Of a stretch of 64,000 nucleotides of DNA, positions 35,829 through 43,393 are shown in pieces; positions within the stretch are counted from its first letter, which is position 1; each line of letters opens with the position of its first letter. The stretch comes from Parapedobacter sp051400755 (GTDB lineage Bacteria > Bacteroidota > Bacteroidia > Sphingobacteriales > Sphingobacteriaceae). Location: NCBI RefSeq assembly GCF_051400755.1, contig NZ_JBLFFL010000005.1, positions 124,001 through 188,000 of the forward strand, read 5' to 3'. The notes below the pieces were generated by a model. That model was given only the letters and a program-made list of their open reading frames with translations. It did no database searches and was not told the DNA's origin. The position numbers and the translations under genes are program-made.

Positions 35829-37994
35829 ATGACCTTCTTACACAAAAAGCCACTGAATACCCTGGGGTATGATTTTATCCCCGGCGAGTACCTCCCCGAG
35901 GGGAATGACCAATATTACCTGCGCGACCGGCAACAACTGACGGCCTATCACTATCGGCAGCTCTCTGCCGCTGAAATCAATGGACTCGTGCGCAACGGCA
36001 ATTACTCGCCTAACTGGGCGGATGTGTGGGTGACGGATCGTTTCCTGCCGGAACAGATCGAGCATTCGAAGTTTTACGGGCGGGTACGCATCGGGGATAT
36101 GGAACCCACGTACCTGGAGTACCGCGACCTGAAGCTACCGACGGGCATTTATAACAGTGTGGTGGTGAGCTGCGACATCGGGGGCCTATCGGCTATTCAC
36201 AATGTGCGCTATATGGCGCATTTCATCCTGGGCGATGAGGTGATGCTCTTCAATATCCATGAAATGGAGACGAGCAGCAACGCCAAATTTGGCAATGGGA
36301 TCCTCAGGGAGGGCGACCCCGAAAGCAGCCTCATCGAGCTGGAGCTGTGCAATGAGAATGGCGGCCGCGCCGTATTGCCTTTCGATGGCATGCAGGCATC
36401 GGATGTATACCTATGGACACGCCGCCGGCACGACCGCCAATTGCAAGCGCGCTTCAAGGCCATCACCTTCGCCCGATTCGATACACTCCGCGGCTATTAC
36501 AGTGTCATCAGCCACCGGACGGTGATCAAAAATTCGCACATCATCAAAGATGTAAAGATCGGTACCGATGCCTACATCAAGGGGGTAAACAAGCTTAAGA
36601 ATGTGACCGTCAACTCCATCGCCGGCGCTTATACGCAGATCGGCGAGGGATGCGAGCTGGTCAATGGTGTGATCGGCCACGGCTGCCGCATCTTCTATGG
36701 GGTCAAGGCCGTGCGTTTTATCCTGTCGTCTTTTTCGCAGCTTAAATACGGCGCTCGCCTCATCAACTCCTTCTTGGGCGATAACAGCACCATCTCCTGC
36801 TGCGAGGTGCTCAACTCGCTCATCTTCCCTGCTCATGAGCAGCACCATAACAATTCGTTTCTTTGCGCAGCGCTGGTGATGGGCCAGAGCAACATGGCGG
36901 CGGGCGCAACCGTGGGCTCCAACCACAACTCCAGGGCCGCTGATGGTGAGATTATAGCCGGCCGGGGCTTCTGGCCAGGCCTCTGCGTGAGCCTCAAGCA
37001 TAATTCGCGCTTCGCTTCGTATACGCTCATCGTGAAGGGCGACTTCATGCATGAGCTGGATATCCGGCTACCCTTCGCGATGGTGAGCCATGATGTGCCG
37101 AATAACCGCTTGGTGATCTTGCCAGCCTACTGGTTTTTGTACAACATGTATGCGCTGATGCGCAACAATACGAAGTTTATCAGCCGTGATAGGCGCTCGC
37201 TCAAGAATCAGTACTTCGAATATGATGTGCTGGCACCCGACACCATCAACGAGGCGTTCGTGGCACTGCGCGATATCGAGACAGCCGTGGGCAAAGCTGT
37301 CTATCCCGAAGCGGGCGATCCTGCGGGTTGGGCGATCCGCGGACGGGAAGCGCTCCTTGACGAGTCGGTGGACCTGCGCGGGCGGGAAATCCTGCTCGAC
37401 GGCGCAGAAAATTCGAAACGCAAGGTGGTGCTCATCAAGGTCCGCGAGGGCTACCGGATGTACCGCCAGATGATTGAATATTATGCGGCTACCCAGCTCA
37501 AGGGGTATTTCGATACCCATACGTTTGCGCAGTTCGAGGCCGACTGCCTCATGAAGGATGTGCAACCCGAGCGGACTACTTTTGAGAATGTGGGCGGACA
37601 GCTCATGCGTAAGCACGACGTGGAAGCCCTGCTGGATGATATCCGTAACGGGAAGGTGAACGATTGGGACGCTATTCATCAGCGCTACCACCAGCTGAGC
37701 AGCGGCTACCCCACGCATAAATTCGAACATGCCCTAGCCGCCCTGCTGGAACTCAAGGGGCTGGATCAATCGCAGCTGACGGAAGCACTGATTCAGCAGC
37801 TCATCCAAGAAAGCGTACAGACGAAGCAGTGGATCTGCAAGGAAATTTACAAAACGCGCGCCAAGGACTACAGCAGCCCCTTTCGCCGGATGGTCTACGA
37901 AAATGAACAGGAAATGGAGGCTGTGATGGGTCGACTGGAAGACAATGCCTTCATCCGGCAGCAGCAGGAGGAATACGAACGTTATTCGAGATAG
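35829..37994 (+). CDS. DUF4954-family protein, left-handed beta-helix-like
   Basis: 721 residues, Bacteroidota-specific family. The middle (about 230-390) has hexapeptide-like turns such as IKNSHIIKDVKIGTDAYIKG and TQIGEGCELVNGVIGHG, as in left-handed beta-helix acyltransferases and nucleotidyltransferases. SCCEVLNSLIFPAHEQHHNNS is a family-conserved block. The reaction is unknown; the position 10 nt after glmS and the sugar-nucleotide-like helix suggest amino-sugar metabolism. Its last 13 nt overlap the end of the sigma factor gene on the other strand, an unusually tight convergent pair. Confidence 0.85.
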   Translation: MTFLHKKPLNTLGYDFIPGEYLPEGNDQYYLRDRQQLTAYHYRQLSAAEINGLVRNGNYSPNWADVWVTDRFLPEQIEHSKFYGRVRIGDMEPTYLEYRDLKLPTGIYNSVVVSCDIGGLSAIHNVRYMAHFILGDEVMLFNIHEMETSSNAKFGNGILREGDPESSLIELELCNENGGRAVLPFDGMQASDVYLWTRRRHDRQLQARFKAITFARFDTLRGYYSVISHRTVIKNSHIIKDVKIGTDAYIKGVNKLKNVTVNSIAGAYTQIGEGCELVNGVIGHGCRIFYGVKAVRFILSSFSQLKYGARLINSFLGDNSTISCCEVLNSLIFPAHEQHHNNSFLCAALVMGQSNMAAGATVGSNHNSRAADGEIIAGRGFWPGLCVSLKHNSRFASYTLIVKGDFMHELDIRLPFAMVSHDVPNNRLVILPAYWFLYNMYALMRNNTKFISRDRRSLKNQYFEYDVLAPDTINEAFVALRDIETAVGKAVYPEAGDPAGWAIRGREALLDESVDLRGREILLDGAENSKRKVVLIKVREGYRMYRQMIEYYAATQLKGYFDTHTFAQFEADCLMKDVQPERTTFENVGGQLMRKHDVEALLDDIRNGKVNDWDAIHQRYHQLSSGYPTHKFEHALAALLELKGLDQSQLTEALIQQLIQESVQTKQWICKEIYKTRAKDYSSPFRRMVYENEQEMEAVMGRLEDNAFIRQQQEEYERYSR

Positions 37995-38842
37995 GAAAAC
38001 AGGCTTCTTCCCCCAGGCAATTTTTGTAATTGCATCAAGGCCTTCATTTTAATTTGCCGGATCCGCTCGCGGGTGAGTCCCAAGTGCCGGCTGATCTCAT
38101 CCAGGTTTTTCGATTCGGTATTCTGCAGACCGTAAAACATGGTCAATACCAAACGCTCCCGTGGGGAAAGTTTTTCTAACAGGGTCTGCACATGCGTCCG
38201 CAGGAAATCAGCTTTGATGTGGTGATCCGTGGGCGGATGCTCGTCGGAAAGCACGTCCAACAGGCTGACATCTTCTGCAAATACAGATGGCGCGTGCAGG
38301 GAAATCTGTTTTTCGGCATTGGTCAGTGCACGTTTTACCTTGTCGACCGAAACGCCTAACTCGGAAGCCAGCTCGTCAATACCGGGCTCCCGCTCGAGAC
38401 GCTGCTCCAGCTTGGATTGCGATTGCTTTAGCTTGATCAGGTCTGAAACCTGGTTGCCGGGCAGACGGACGGTACGCGACTGCGTAGAAATAGCCGCCAT
38501 GATGCTTTGGCGTATCCACCAAACAGCATACGAAATAAATTTGAACCCTTTGGTCTCGTCAAATCGCGTTGCTGCTTTTACAAGGCCCATGTTGCCTTCG
38601 TTGATCAGGTCTTCGAGTACCAAGCCTTGATGCTGGTATTGCTTGGCAACGGATACCACAAACCGGAGGTTGGCGTTGATGAGGCGGTTTAGCGCCGTGC
38701 CATCGCCACCCCGTATGCGGGCGGCAAGCGAGGCTTCTTCTTCGCCGCTGATCAATTTGTATTTGCTCACTTCATGGAGATAAACGTCCAACGATCGATT
38801 AGAACGACTCGTGATCGACTCCGAAATCTTTAACGGTCTCAT
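37982..38842 (-). CDS. RpoD-type RNA polymerase sigma factor, probable second paralogue
   Basis: 286 residues from ATG 38842 (MRPLKISESITSRSNRS), which matches the standard Bacteroidota RpoD start; 54 additional in-frame codons upstream look like non-coding sequence. Region 1.2/2 has ANLRFVVSVAKQYQHQGL and FISYAVWWIRQSI; region 4 has LTRERIRQIKMKALMQLQ. It lacks the long region 1.1 of E. coli RpoD, as usual in this phylum. Differences from the housekeeping form (for example MAAISTQSRTVRLPGNQV) make it probably a second RpoD-like factor. Its 3' end overlaps the DUF4954 gene by 13 nt and it is divergent from mscS. Confidence 0.85.
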   Translation of the reverse strand: MRPLKISESITSRSNRSLDVYLHEVSKYKLISGEEEASLAARIRGGDGTALNRLINANLRFVVSVAKQYQHQGLVLEDLINEGNMGLVKAATRFDETKGFKFISYAVWWIRQSIMAAISTQSRTVRLPGNQVSDLIKLKQSQSKLEQRLEREPGIDELASELGVSVDKVKRALTNAEKQISLHAPSVFAEDVSLLDVLSDEHPPTDHHIKADFLRTHVQTLLEKLSPRERLVLTMFYGLQNTESKNLDEISRHLGLTRERIRQIKMKALMQLQKLPGGRSLFSYLE

Positions 38843-38951
38843 AAGCTGGTTCGGATTACCCTTTTTTGGGTTGCTGGATATTAATCTGGGGCATGATGTA
38901 AAACTAATCAATTTAATTGGTAATCCGCGGGCCTTTTTCTCAGCCTGTTTT

Positions 38952-38981
38952 TTTGATTCTAGCGGGAATGTAGTAGTTTTG
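38952..38981 (+). promoter_or_regulatory. mscS promoter
   Basis: TTTG (38952-38955), 18 nt, TAGTTTTG (38974-38981), an almost perfect Bacteroidota promoter 35 nt before the chosen ATG at 39016. It lies inside the long upstream extension of the sigma factor reading frame, which further supports the shorter start of that gene. Confidence 0.7.
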
Positions 38982-39015
38982 AAAACAATTGGTAACACCA
39001 ACATACCAAATAACT

Positions 39016-39864
39016 ATGCAAAACATCGAAACGAAAAACATTGAAGGGTATTGGGATCAATTTTTAGCGGCGGCTGTGGAATGGGCACCGCGGATTATTT
39101 CCGCAATCATTTCGGCCTTGTTGATTTATCTAGTCGGGTCCTGGTTGATCAAAGTGATTAAACGCATCGCGGCCAAGACCTTTGAGCGCCGGGGATGGGA
39201 TATTTCACTACAGAAGTTTCTCAACAACCTGATCAGTTGGGTACTGAATATCCTTCTCTTTATCCTAGTGGTCACCCAACTGGGGGTGCAGACATCTGCC
39301 TTTGTCGCCATCATCGGCGCGGCGGGATTGGCCATCGGCCTTGCGCTACAGGGGTCGCTGGCCAACTTTGCCGGCGGGGTGCTGATCCTGGTGCTGAAGC
39401 CGTTCAAGGTGGGCGATTACATTGAGTCCAGCGCTGGGGAATCGGGGACGGTCATCGAGATCGATATCTTCAACACGAAGCTGGATACGCCCCAAAACCA
39501 GCGAGTGGTGGTGCCCAATGGGCAGCTGTCCAACAGCAGCATCACCAACTATACCCACCTTGGGACGCGCCGTACCTGGTTTGACGTGGGAATAGCGTAC
39601 GCCGCAGACCTGAATAAAGCGAAGGAGGTGCTACTCGAGGTGGCGAAAAATAACGAGTTCGCGTTTGCCGATCCGGCCCCACAGATCGTGGTGACCACCT
39701 TTGGCGACAATGCGGTAAACCTCTCGGTGCGGGTGACGACCTCCAATGAAAACTTCTGGACCATGCAAGAGCAGCTGCTGGTAGACTGCAAAGCGGCGCT
39801 GGATAAGGCAGGTATCGAAATTCCCTTCCCCCAGCGGGATGTGTATGTGTATGCGAAAAGTTAG
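39016..39864 (+). CDS. MscS-family mechanosensitive ion channel
   Basis: 282 residues from the ATG at 39016 (MQNIETKNIEG); the earlier in-frame start at 38989 lies too close to the promoter to be used. Three helices span about 20-40, 62-85 and 92-125; the third, pore-lining one carries the Gly/Ala pattern AAGLAIGLALQGSLANFAGG. The cytosolic part has the MscS beta domain (KVGDYIESSAGESGTVIEID) and ends in DVYVYAKS. It releases solutes on sudden osmotic down-shock. Monocistronic. Confidence 0.93.
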   Translation: MQNIETKNIEGYWDQFLAAAVEWAPRIISAIISALLIYLVGSWLIKVIKRIAAKTFERRGWDISLQKFLNNLISWVLNILLFILVVTQLGVQTSAFVAIIGAAGLAIGLALQGSLANFAGGVLILVLKPFKVGDYIESSAGESGTVIEIDIFNTKLDTPQNQRVVVPNGQLSNSSITNYTHLGTRRTWFDVGIAYAADLNKAKEVLLEVAKNNEFAFADPAPQIVVTTFGDNAVNLSVRVTTSNENFWTMQEQLLVDCKAALDKAGIEIPFPQRDVYVYAKS

Positions 39865-39884
39865 CAGATACCAAATAAATACCG

Positions 39885-39892
39885 TATCTTTG
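39885..39892 (+). promoter_or_regulatory. -7 box of the DEAD-box helicase gene
   Basis: TATCTTTG, exact match to TAnnTTTG. Only a weak TTAG (39861-39864) is near the -33 position. The predicted 5' leader of about 70 nt contains an inverted repeat TATCCA-N8-TGGATA around 39910-39929, a possible hairpin, as might be expected for a cold-responsive helicase. Confidence 0.5.
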
Positions 39893-39969
39893 CGCCATCC
39901 TTTCAAAATTATCCATATTAGACTGGATATTGGTGTTGTTATGCATTCAACATTTTTAAATACACGAAT

Positions 39970-41199
39970 TTGCAATTTTCAGAATTAAATCTTTCAGAGC
40001 CCATATTGAAGGTTTTGGAAGCCTCCGGATATCAAACCCCTACGCCCATCCAAGCGCAGGCCATTCCCATCATCTTACAGAAACGCGACGTAGTCGCATG
40101 TGCGCAAACCGGAACAGGGAAAACCGCGTCGTTTTCGCTGCCGCTGATCCAGTTTTTAATGGATCGTCCGCGGAATGAAAATAAAGGTCCACAGGCATTG
40201 ATCCTGGCCCCCACACGGGAGCTGGCCATCCAGATTGCCGAAAACATCGGGACGTATTCGAGCCTGACCCGCATCAAACATGCGGTGGTATTCGGCGGGG
40301 TGTCGATCAACAACCAGATCAACGAGCTGCGCAAGCGCCCTGAGATCCTCATTGCCACACCCGGCCGGTTGCTGGATCTGCTCAATCAGCGGATTTTTTC
40401 CTTAAAGGATGTCAACTACCTGGTGCTGGATGAAGCAGACCGGATGCTGGACATGGGCTTTATCAAAGATATCAAGAAGATCATCGCCCTGCTGCCCGTA
40501 CAACGGCAGACCCTATTGTTTTCGGCCACGATGCCTAAGAGCATCGCCGATTTTGCGCAGTCCATCCAACGGAATGCCGAAAGCATTGCGGTAACACCCG
40601 TTTCATCGACGGCCGAAAAGGTATCGCAGGCCATCTTCCCGGTAGCCAAGGCAGATAAGATCGAGCTGCTCGGTCACCTCATCAAGCAGGAGAAAGGCGG
40701 TAACATCTTGGTGTTTTCGCGGACCAAACACGGTGCCGACAAAATTGTGCGGAAACTCAAGCAAACCGGTGTATCGGCCGAAGCCATACATGGCAACAAA
40801 ACCCAGCAGGCCCGGCAAAAGGCGCTGACCCAGTTCAAAGCCGGAAAGATCACGGTGCTGGTGGCGACGGATATCGCGGCGCGCGGTATCGATGTGGACA
40901 GCTTGCAACTGGTGATCAACTACGACCTGCCCAACGAGCCGGAAACCTACGTGCACCGCATCGGACGGACGGGCAGGGCGGGCGCAAGCGGACGGGCCTG
41001 GTCATTTTGTGATGTGGAGGAACAAGAATACCTCTGGCAGATCAATAAGCTGATCGGCAGGCAGATCCCCATCACGACGGACCATCCGTTTTTTGTAGCA
41101 GGCGCGATATCGCTTGAGCCAGCTGCAATACAAAAAAAGGCGCAGGCACCAGCAAAAAAGAAGCGGCGTAAACCTAAATCAAGGTTTGCCGCGGCTTAG
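39970..41199 (+). CDS. DEAD-box RNA helicase, RhlE-like
   Basis: 409 residues with the complete set of DEAD-box motifs: Q motif GYQTPTPIQAQAI, I AQTGTGKT, Ia PTRELA, II DEAD, III SAT, V ATDIAARGID, VI HRIGRTGR. Basic C-terminal tail KKKRRKPKSRF binds RNA. The gene begins with TTG at 39970; the frame has no ATG or GTG between the upstream TAG at 39919 and this codon, and MQFSELNLSEPIL is the standard N-terminus, so a TTG start is needed. Likely role: remodelling RNA in ribosome assembly or mRNA decay. A perfect hairpin terminator follows 24 nt later. Confidence 0.93.
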   Translation: MQFSELNLSEPILKVLEASGYQTPTPIQAQAIPIILQKRDVVACAQTGTGKTASFSLPLIQFLMDRPRNENKGPQALILAPTRELAIQIAENIGTYSSLTRIKHAVVFGGVSINNQINELRKRPEILIATPGRLLDLLNQRIFSLKDVNYLVLDEADRMLDMGFIKDIKKIIALLPVQRQTLLFSATMPKSIADFAQSIQRNAESIAVTPVSSTAEKVSQAIFPVAKADKIELLGHLIKQEKGGNILVFSRTKHGADKIVRKLKQTGVSAEAIHGNKTQQARQKALTQFKAGKITVLVATDIAARGIDVDSLQLVINYDLPNEPETYVHRIGRTGRAGASGRAWSFCDVEEQEYLWQINKLIGRQIPITTDHPFFVAGAISLEPAAIQKKAQAPAKKKRRKPKSRFAAA

Positions 41200-41223
41200 T
41201 CGTCGTCACTGTTTTCAATATTC

Positions 41224-41264
41224 GTGCGCGGCTTCAACCTAGGAGCCGCGCACTCCTATTTCTT
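41224..41264 (+). terminator. Rho-independent terminator of the helicase gene
   Basis: GTGCGCGGCT (41224-41233) and AGCCGCGCAC (41244-41253) form a perfect 10-bp stem with a 10-nt loop, followed by a U-rich tract (TCCTATTTCTTT). It ends the helicase transcript 24 nt after the stop and isolates the next operon. Confidence 0.85.
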
Positions 41265-41300
41265 TAACCTATACTTAATAAATAGCTAACATATCACGGC

Positions 41301-41308
41301 TACCTTTG
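41301..41308 (+). promoter_or_regulatory. -7 box of the ECF sigma/Sus-type locus
   Basis: TACCTTTG, an exact match to TAnnTTTG, 35 nt before the sigma factor ATG at 41344. No clear TTTG is found at the -33 position. It is the type of box used by the housekeeping factor, so basal sigma synthesis is not obviously autoregulated. Confidence 0.5.
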
Positions 41309-41343
41309 GCCCATGCTTGACGCATGAGCGACGGCAAACCGGT

Positions 41344-41916
41344 ATGAGTAATAACGACAATGAGCCAACGATACGTGAACCCCAAGATCAAACCCTACCT
41401 CATAAGGTATTGTTTGAACGTTATTATACACGGCTGTGCGATTTTGCCAGACGCTTCCTCGGCGACGTAGATGCGGTGGAGGATGTGGTGCAGGATGTTT
41501 TTGTGGCTTACATCGAACGGAGTGCATCGACATCGAATCGGCCCGAATCCATCAGGAGCTACCTCTATCAATCTGTCAAAAATGCTTGCCTGAATCGGCT
41601 TCGGAGCAATAAGGTCGCTGAGCGGTATGAATCCAACCACGAGTCACCTGTTATCGAAGAGCGCCACGCCCTGACGGCGATGATCCATGCCGAGGTGATC
41701 GGCGAAATACACCAGGCGTTGCGGCAGCTGCCGGAAGGATGCCGCATGGTGATCCGGTTGGGCTTTTTCGAGGGGCTCAACAATCCGCAGATTGCCCATG
41801 AACTCAATATAAGCGTCAATACGGTAAAAAGCCAAAAGCAGCGTGCCGTATCGTTGTTGAGGGCTTACCTAAGCCCCCAGGCCCTATCCATTTTGCTGTC
41901 GATGCTCCTTTCTTAA
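41344..41916 (+). CDS. ECF RNA polymerase sigma-70 factor, SusC-signalling type
   Basis: 190 residues from ATG 41344, nine codons after a less suitable in-frame ATG. Region 2: FLGDVDAVEDVVQDVFVAYIE; region 4: LNNPQIAHELNISVNTVKSQKQRAV, the exact wording of the Bacteroidota ECF group that works with FecR. It starts a cascade: FecR at 41993 follows after 76 nt and the STN-containing SusC at 43371. By known analogy, ligand binding by SusC relays to FecR, which frees this factor to transcribe the susC operon. Confidence 0.93.
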   Translation: MSNNDNEPTIREPQDQTLPHKVLFERYYTRLCDFARRFLGDVDAVEDVVQDVFVAYIERSASTSNRPESIRSYLYQSVKNACLNRLRSNKVAERYESNHESPVIEERHALTAMIHAEVIGEIHQALRQLPEGCRMVIRLGFFEGLNNPQIAHELNISVNTVKSQKQRAVSLLRAYLSPQALSILLSMLLS

Positions 41917-41992
41917 AAAAATCGCTTTCGAGTTCCACCCACTTTCCATAGGAGCGTGTCTTAGGATAAAAGCTAGGAAAATTACGCCTTAG

Positions 41993-43195
41993 ATGAACGA
42001 GCGCGAAGCATTTGATTTCTCCAATGTAATGTTGAGATACCTGAGGATGGAACTTACGCCTGAGGAAGAGCAGGCCTTTTTGCAGGCTGTCGCTTCTGAC
42101 CCCGATAAACAAGACCTGCTGAACTATTATAAGCATACCTCGACGCTGGAAAAAGATCTCGGCTACGCAGATCGGTTGAATACCGAAGCCGCTTGGGACA
42201 AGGTTATGGCGCAAGTAACATGGCAGGCATCGCAGCAAGGGAATGTAAACCAACAACGGCATCCGATCTGGCGTTTCCGGGGCAAATGGCTGCAATACGC
42301 AGCCATCGTGGTGGCCGCTGTGGCGGCCACGATCTGGTGGTACGGCAACCATCGGGATAGCGGTATCATCGCGGATAGCCAGTATGGTTTTAAAAATGAT
42401 GTGCTGCCGGGCGGTAATCAGGCCCTGCTGGTGCTATCAGATGGCAAGACCGTACCGTTGGACCAGTCAGTGCGGCTGATCAGGGAGGGGAAATATCCGG
42501 TGTCCGCATCAAGGGATGGAGAACTCAGCTACCATCAAGGGGTCGACGGTGACCCGAGCCGGGTCAATGAGGTGCGGGTACCGCAGGCCGGACAATATAA
42601 AGTAATCCTTTCTGACGGGACAACCGTTTGGGTAAATTCCCTGTCAACCTTGACGTTTCCTGTGCAATTCGGTGCCGGCGAGCGGCGTGTCACGTTGGAG
42701 GGCGAAGCGTTTTTTGATGTGACCAAAGATCCTGCCCGCCCCTTCTACGTCGAGGTGGGCGGCAAGACCATTCAGGTGCTAGGCACACGTTTCAATGTTT
42801 CGGCATATTCCGACGAAGTGATGACCACCTTGGTAGAAGGAGCCGTCAGAATTGCCGATACCCGCTCCGTCCGCATGCTCAAACCAGGGCAACAGGCCAT
42901 TGCCAAGCCATCGGGCATCGATGTGCTCCCAGCCAACCTCGAAAAAGCCACAGCGTGGAAAGACGGTTACTTCGTATTTGAGGGGGATGACATCCAGACT
43001 ATCATGGAGCAAGTGGCGCGTTGGTACGAGGTGCAGGTGCACTACACAGGAGAAATACCGCAAGATGTTTACAGTGGCAGTGTACCGCGCCATTCGACAG
43101 TGGGCGGGGTGCTGCAAATGCTGATGGATGTCAGTGACCTCCGGTTTGAGGTAGACGGCAGGGATATCACCGTAATAAACAAGCATGAAAAATAA
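41993..43195 (+). CDS. FecR-family anti-sigma factor
   Basis: 400 residues: a cytoplasmic sigma-binding N-terminus (1-90, with the family-wide Glu-rich helix), one transmembrane helix (about 99-117, WLQYAAIVVAAVAATIWWY), then the periplasmic FecR domain (about 170-280) with VILSDGTTVWVNSLSTLTFP and GEAFFDVTKD, and the C-terminal DUF4974 domain (about 320-400, FEGDDIQTIMEQVARWYEV) that contacts the SusC STN domain. It should hold the sigma factor at 41344 inactive until SusC binds its ligand. Followed by a 175-nt gap carrying the antisense RNA candidate. Confidence 0.93.
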   Translation: MNEREAFDFSNVMLRYLRMELTPEEEQAFLQAVASDPDKQDLLNYYKHTSTLEKDLGYADRLNTEAAWDKVMAQVTWQASQQGNVNQQRHPIWRFRGKWLQYAAIVVAAVAATIWWYGNHRDSGIIADSQYGFKNDVLPGGNQALLVLSDGKTVPLDQSVRLIREGKYPVSASRDGELSYHQGVDGDPSRVNEVRVPQAGQYKVILSDGTTVWVNSLSTLTFPVQFGAGERRVTLEGEAFFDVTKDPARPFYVEVGGKTIQVLGTRFNVSAYSDEVMTTLVEGAVRIADTRSVRMLKPGQQAIAKPSGIDVLPANLEKATAWKDGYFVFEGDDIQTIMEQVARWYEVQVHYTGEIPQDVYSGSVPRHSTVGGVLQMLMDVSDLRFEVDGRDITVINKHEK

Positions 43196-43261
43196 ATCGA
43201 CTAACCTAAAACCAATGCGTATGGCATGACCACAATACAACGTTAACCCCGGATCGAGCCC

Positions 43262-43292
43262 AAAAAAACCGGAAGTGCACCACCACTCCCGG
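43262..43292 (-). terminator. Minus-strand hairpin terminator in the susC leader
   Basis: Plus-strand CCGGAAGTG (43269-43277) pairs with CACTCCCGG (43284-43292), one mismatch, 6-nt loop. Read on the minus strand the hairpin is followed directly by seven U residues (A-run at 43262-43268), the classic terminator arrangement. No U-run exists on the plus side, so it would end an RNA antisense to susC, not the fecR transcript. Confidence 0.65.
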
Positions 43293-43357
43293 CCATATTT
43301 AAAGGGCTGAATAACAAAGAATCAGTGAAATTCAATGGTACAATAGTTAACCCTTAT
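43262..43357 (-). ncRNA. Predicted antisense RNA against the susC 5' leader
   Basis: About 95 nt, predicted from the minus-strand terminator at 43262-43292 and an upstream minus-strand promoter (TTG at 43393-43391, 19 nt, TACTTTCG at 43371-43364; one mismatch to TAnnTTTG), with start near 43357. It would be fully complementary to the leader of susC just before its ATG at 43371. Bacteroides species have cis-encoded sRNAs of this kind (such as DonS) at the same place in polysaccharide utilization loci, where they repress the susC-like gene. Position, strand and terminator agree; expression is not shown. Confidence 0.5.
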
Positions 43358-43363
43358 TTGTGA

Positions 43364-43393
43364 CGAAAGTATGAAATATTTGATACAAGTCAA
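43364..43393 (-). promoter_or_regulatory. Predicted promoter of the antisense RNA
   Basis: Minus strand: TTG (43393-43391, within TTTTTG), 19 nt, TACTTTCG (43371-43364). One base differs from TAnnTTTG. The box overlaps the susC start codon, so antisense and sense transcription would interfere. Confidence 0.4.
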
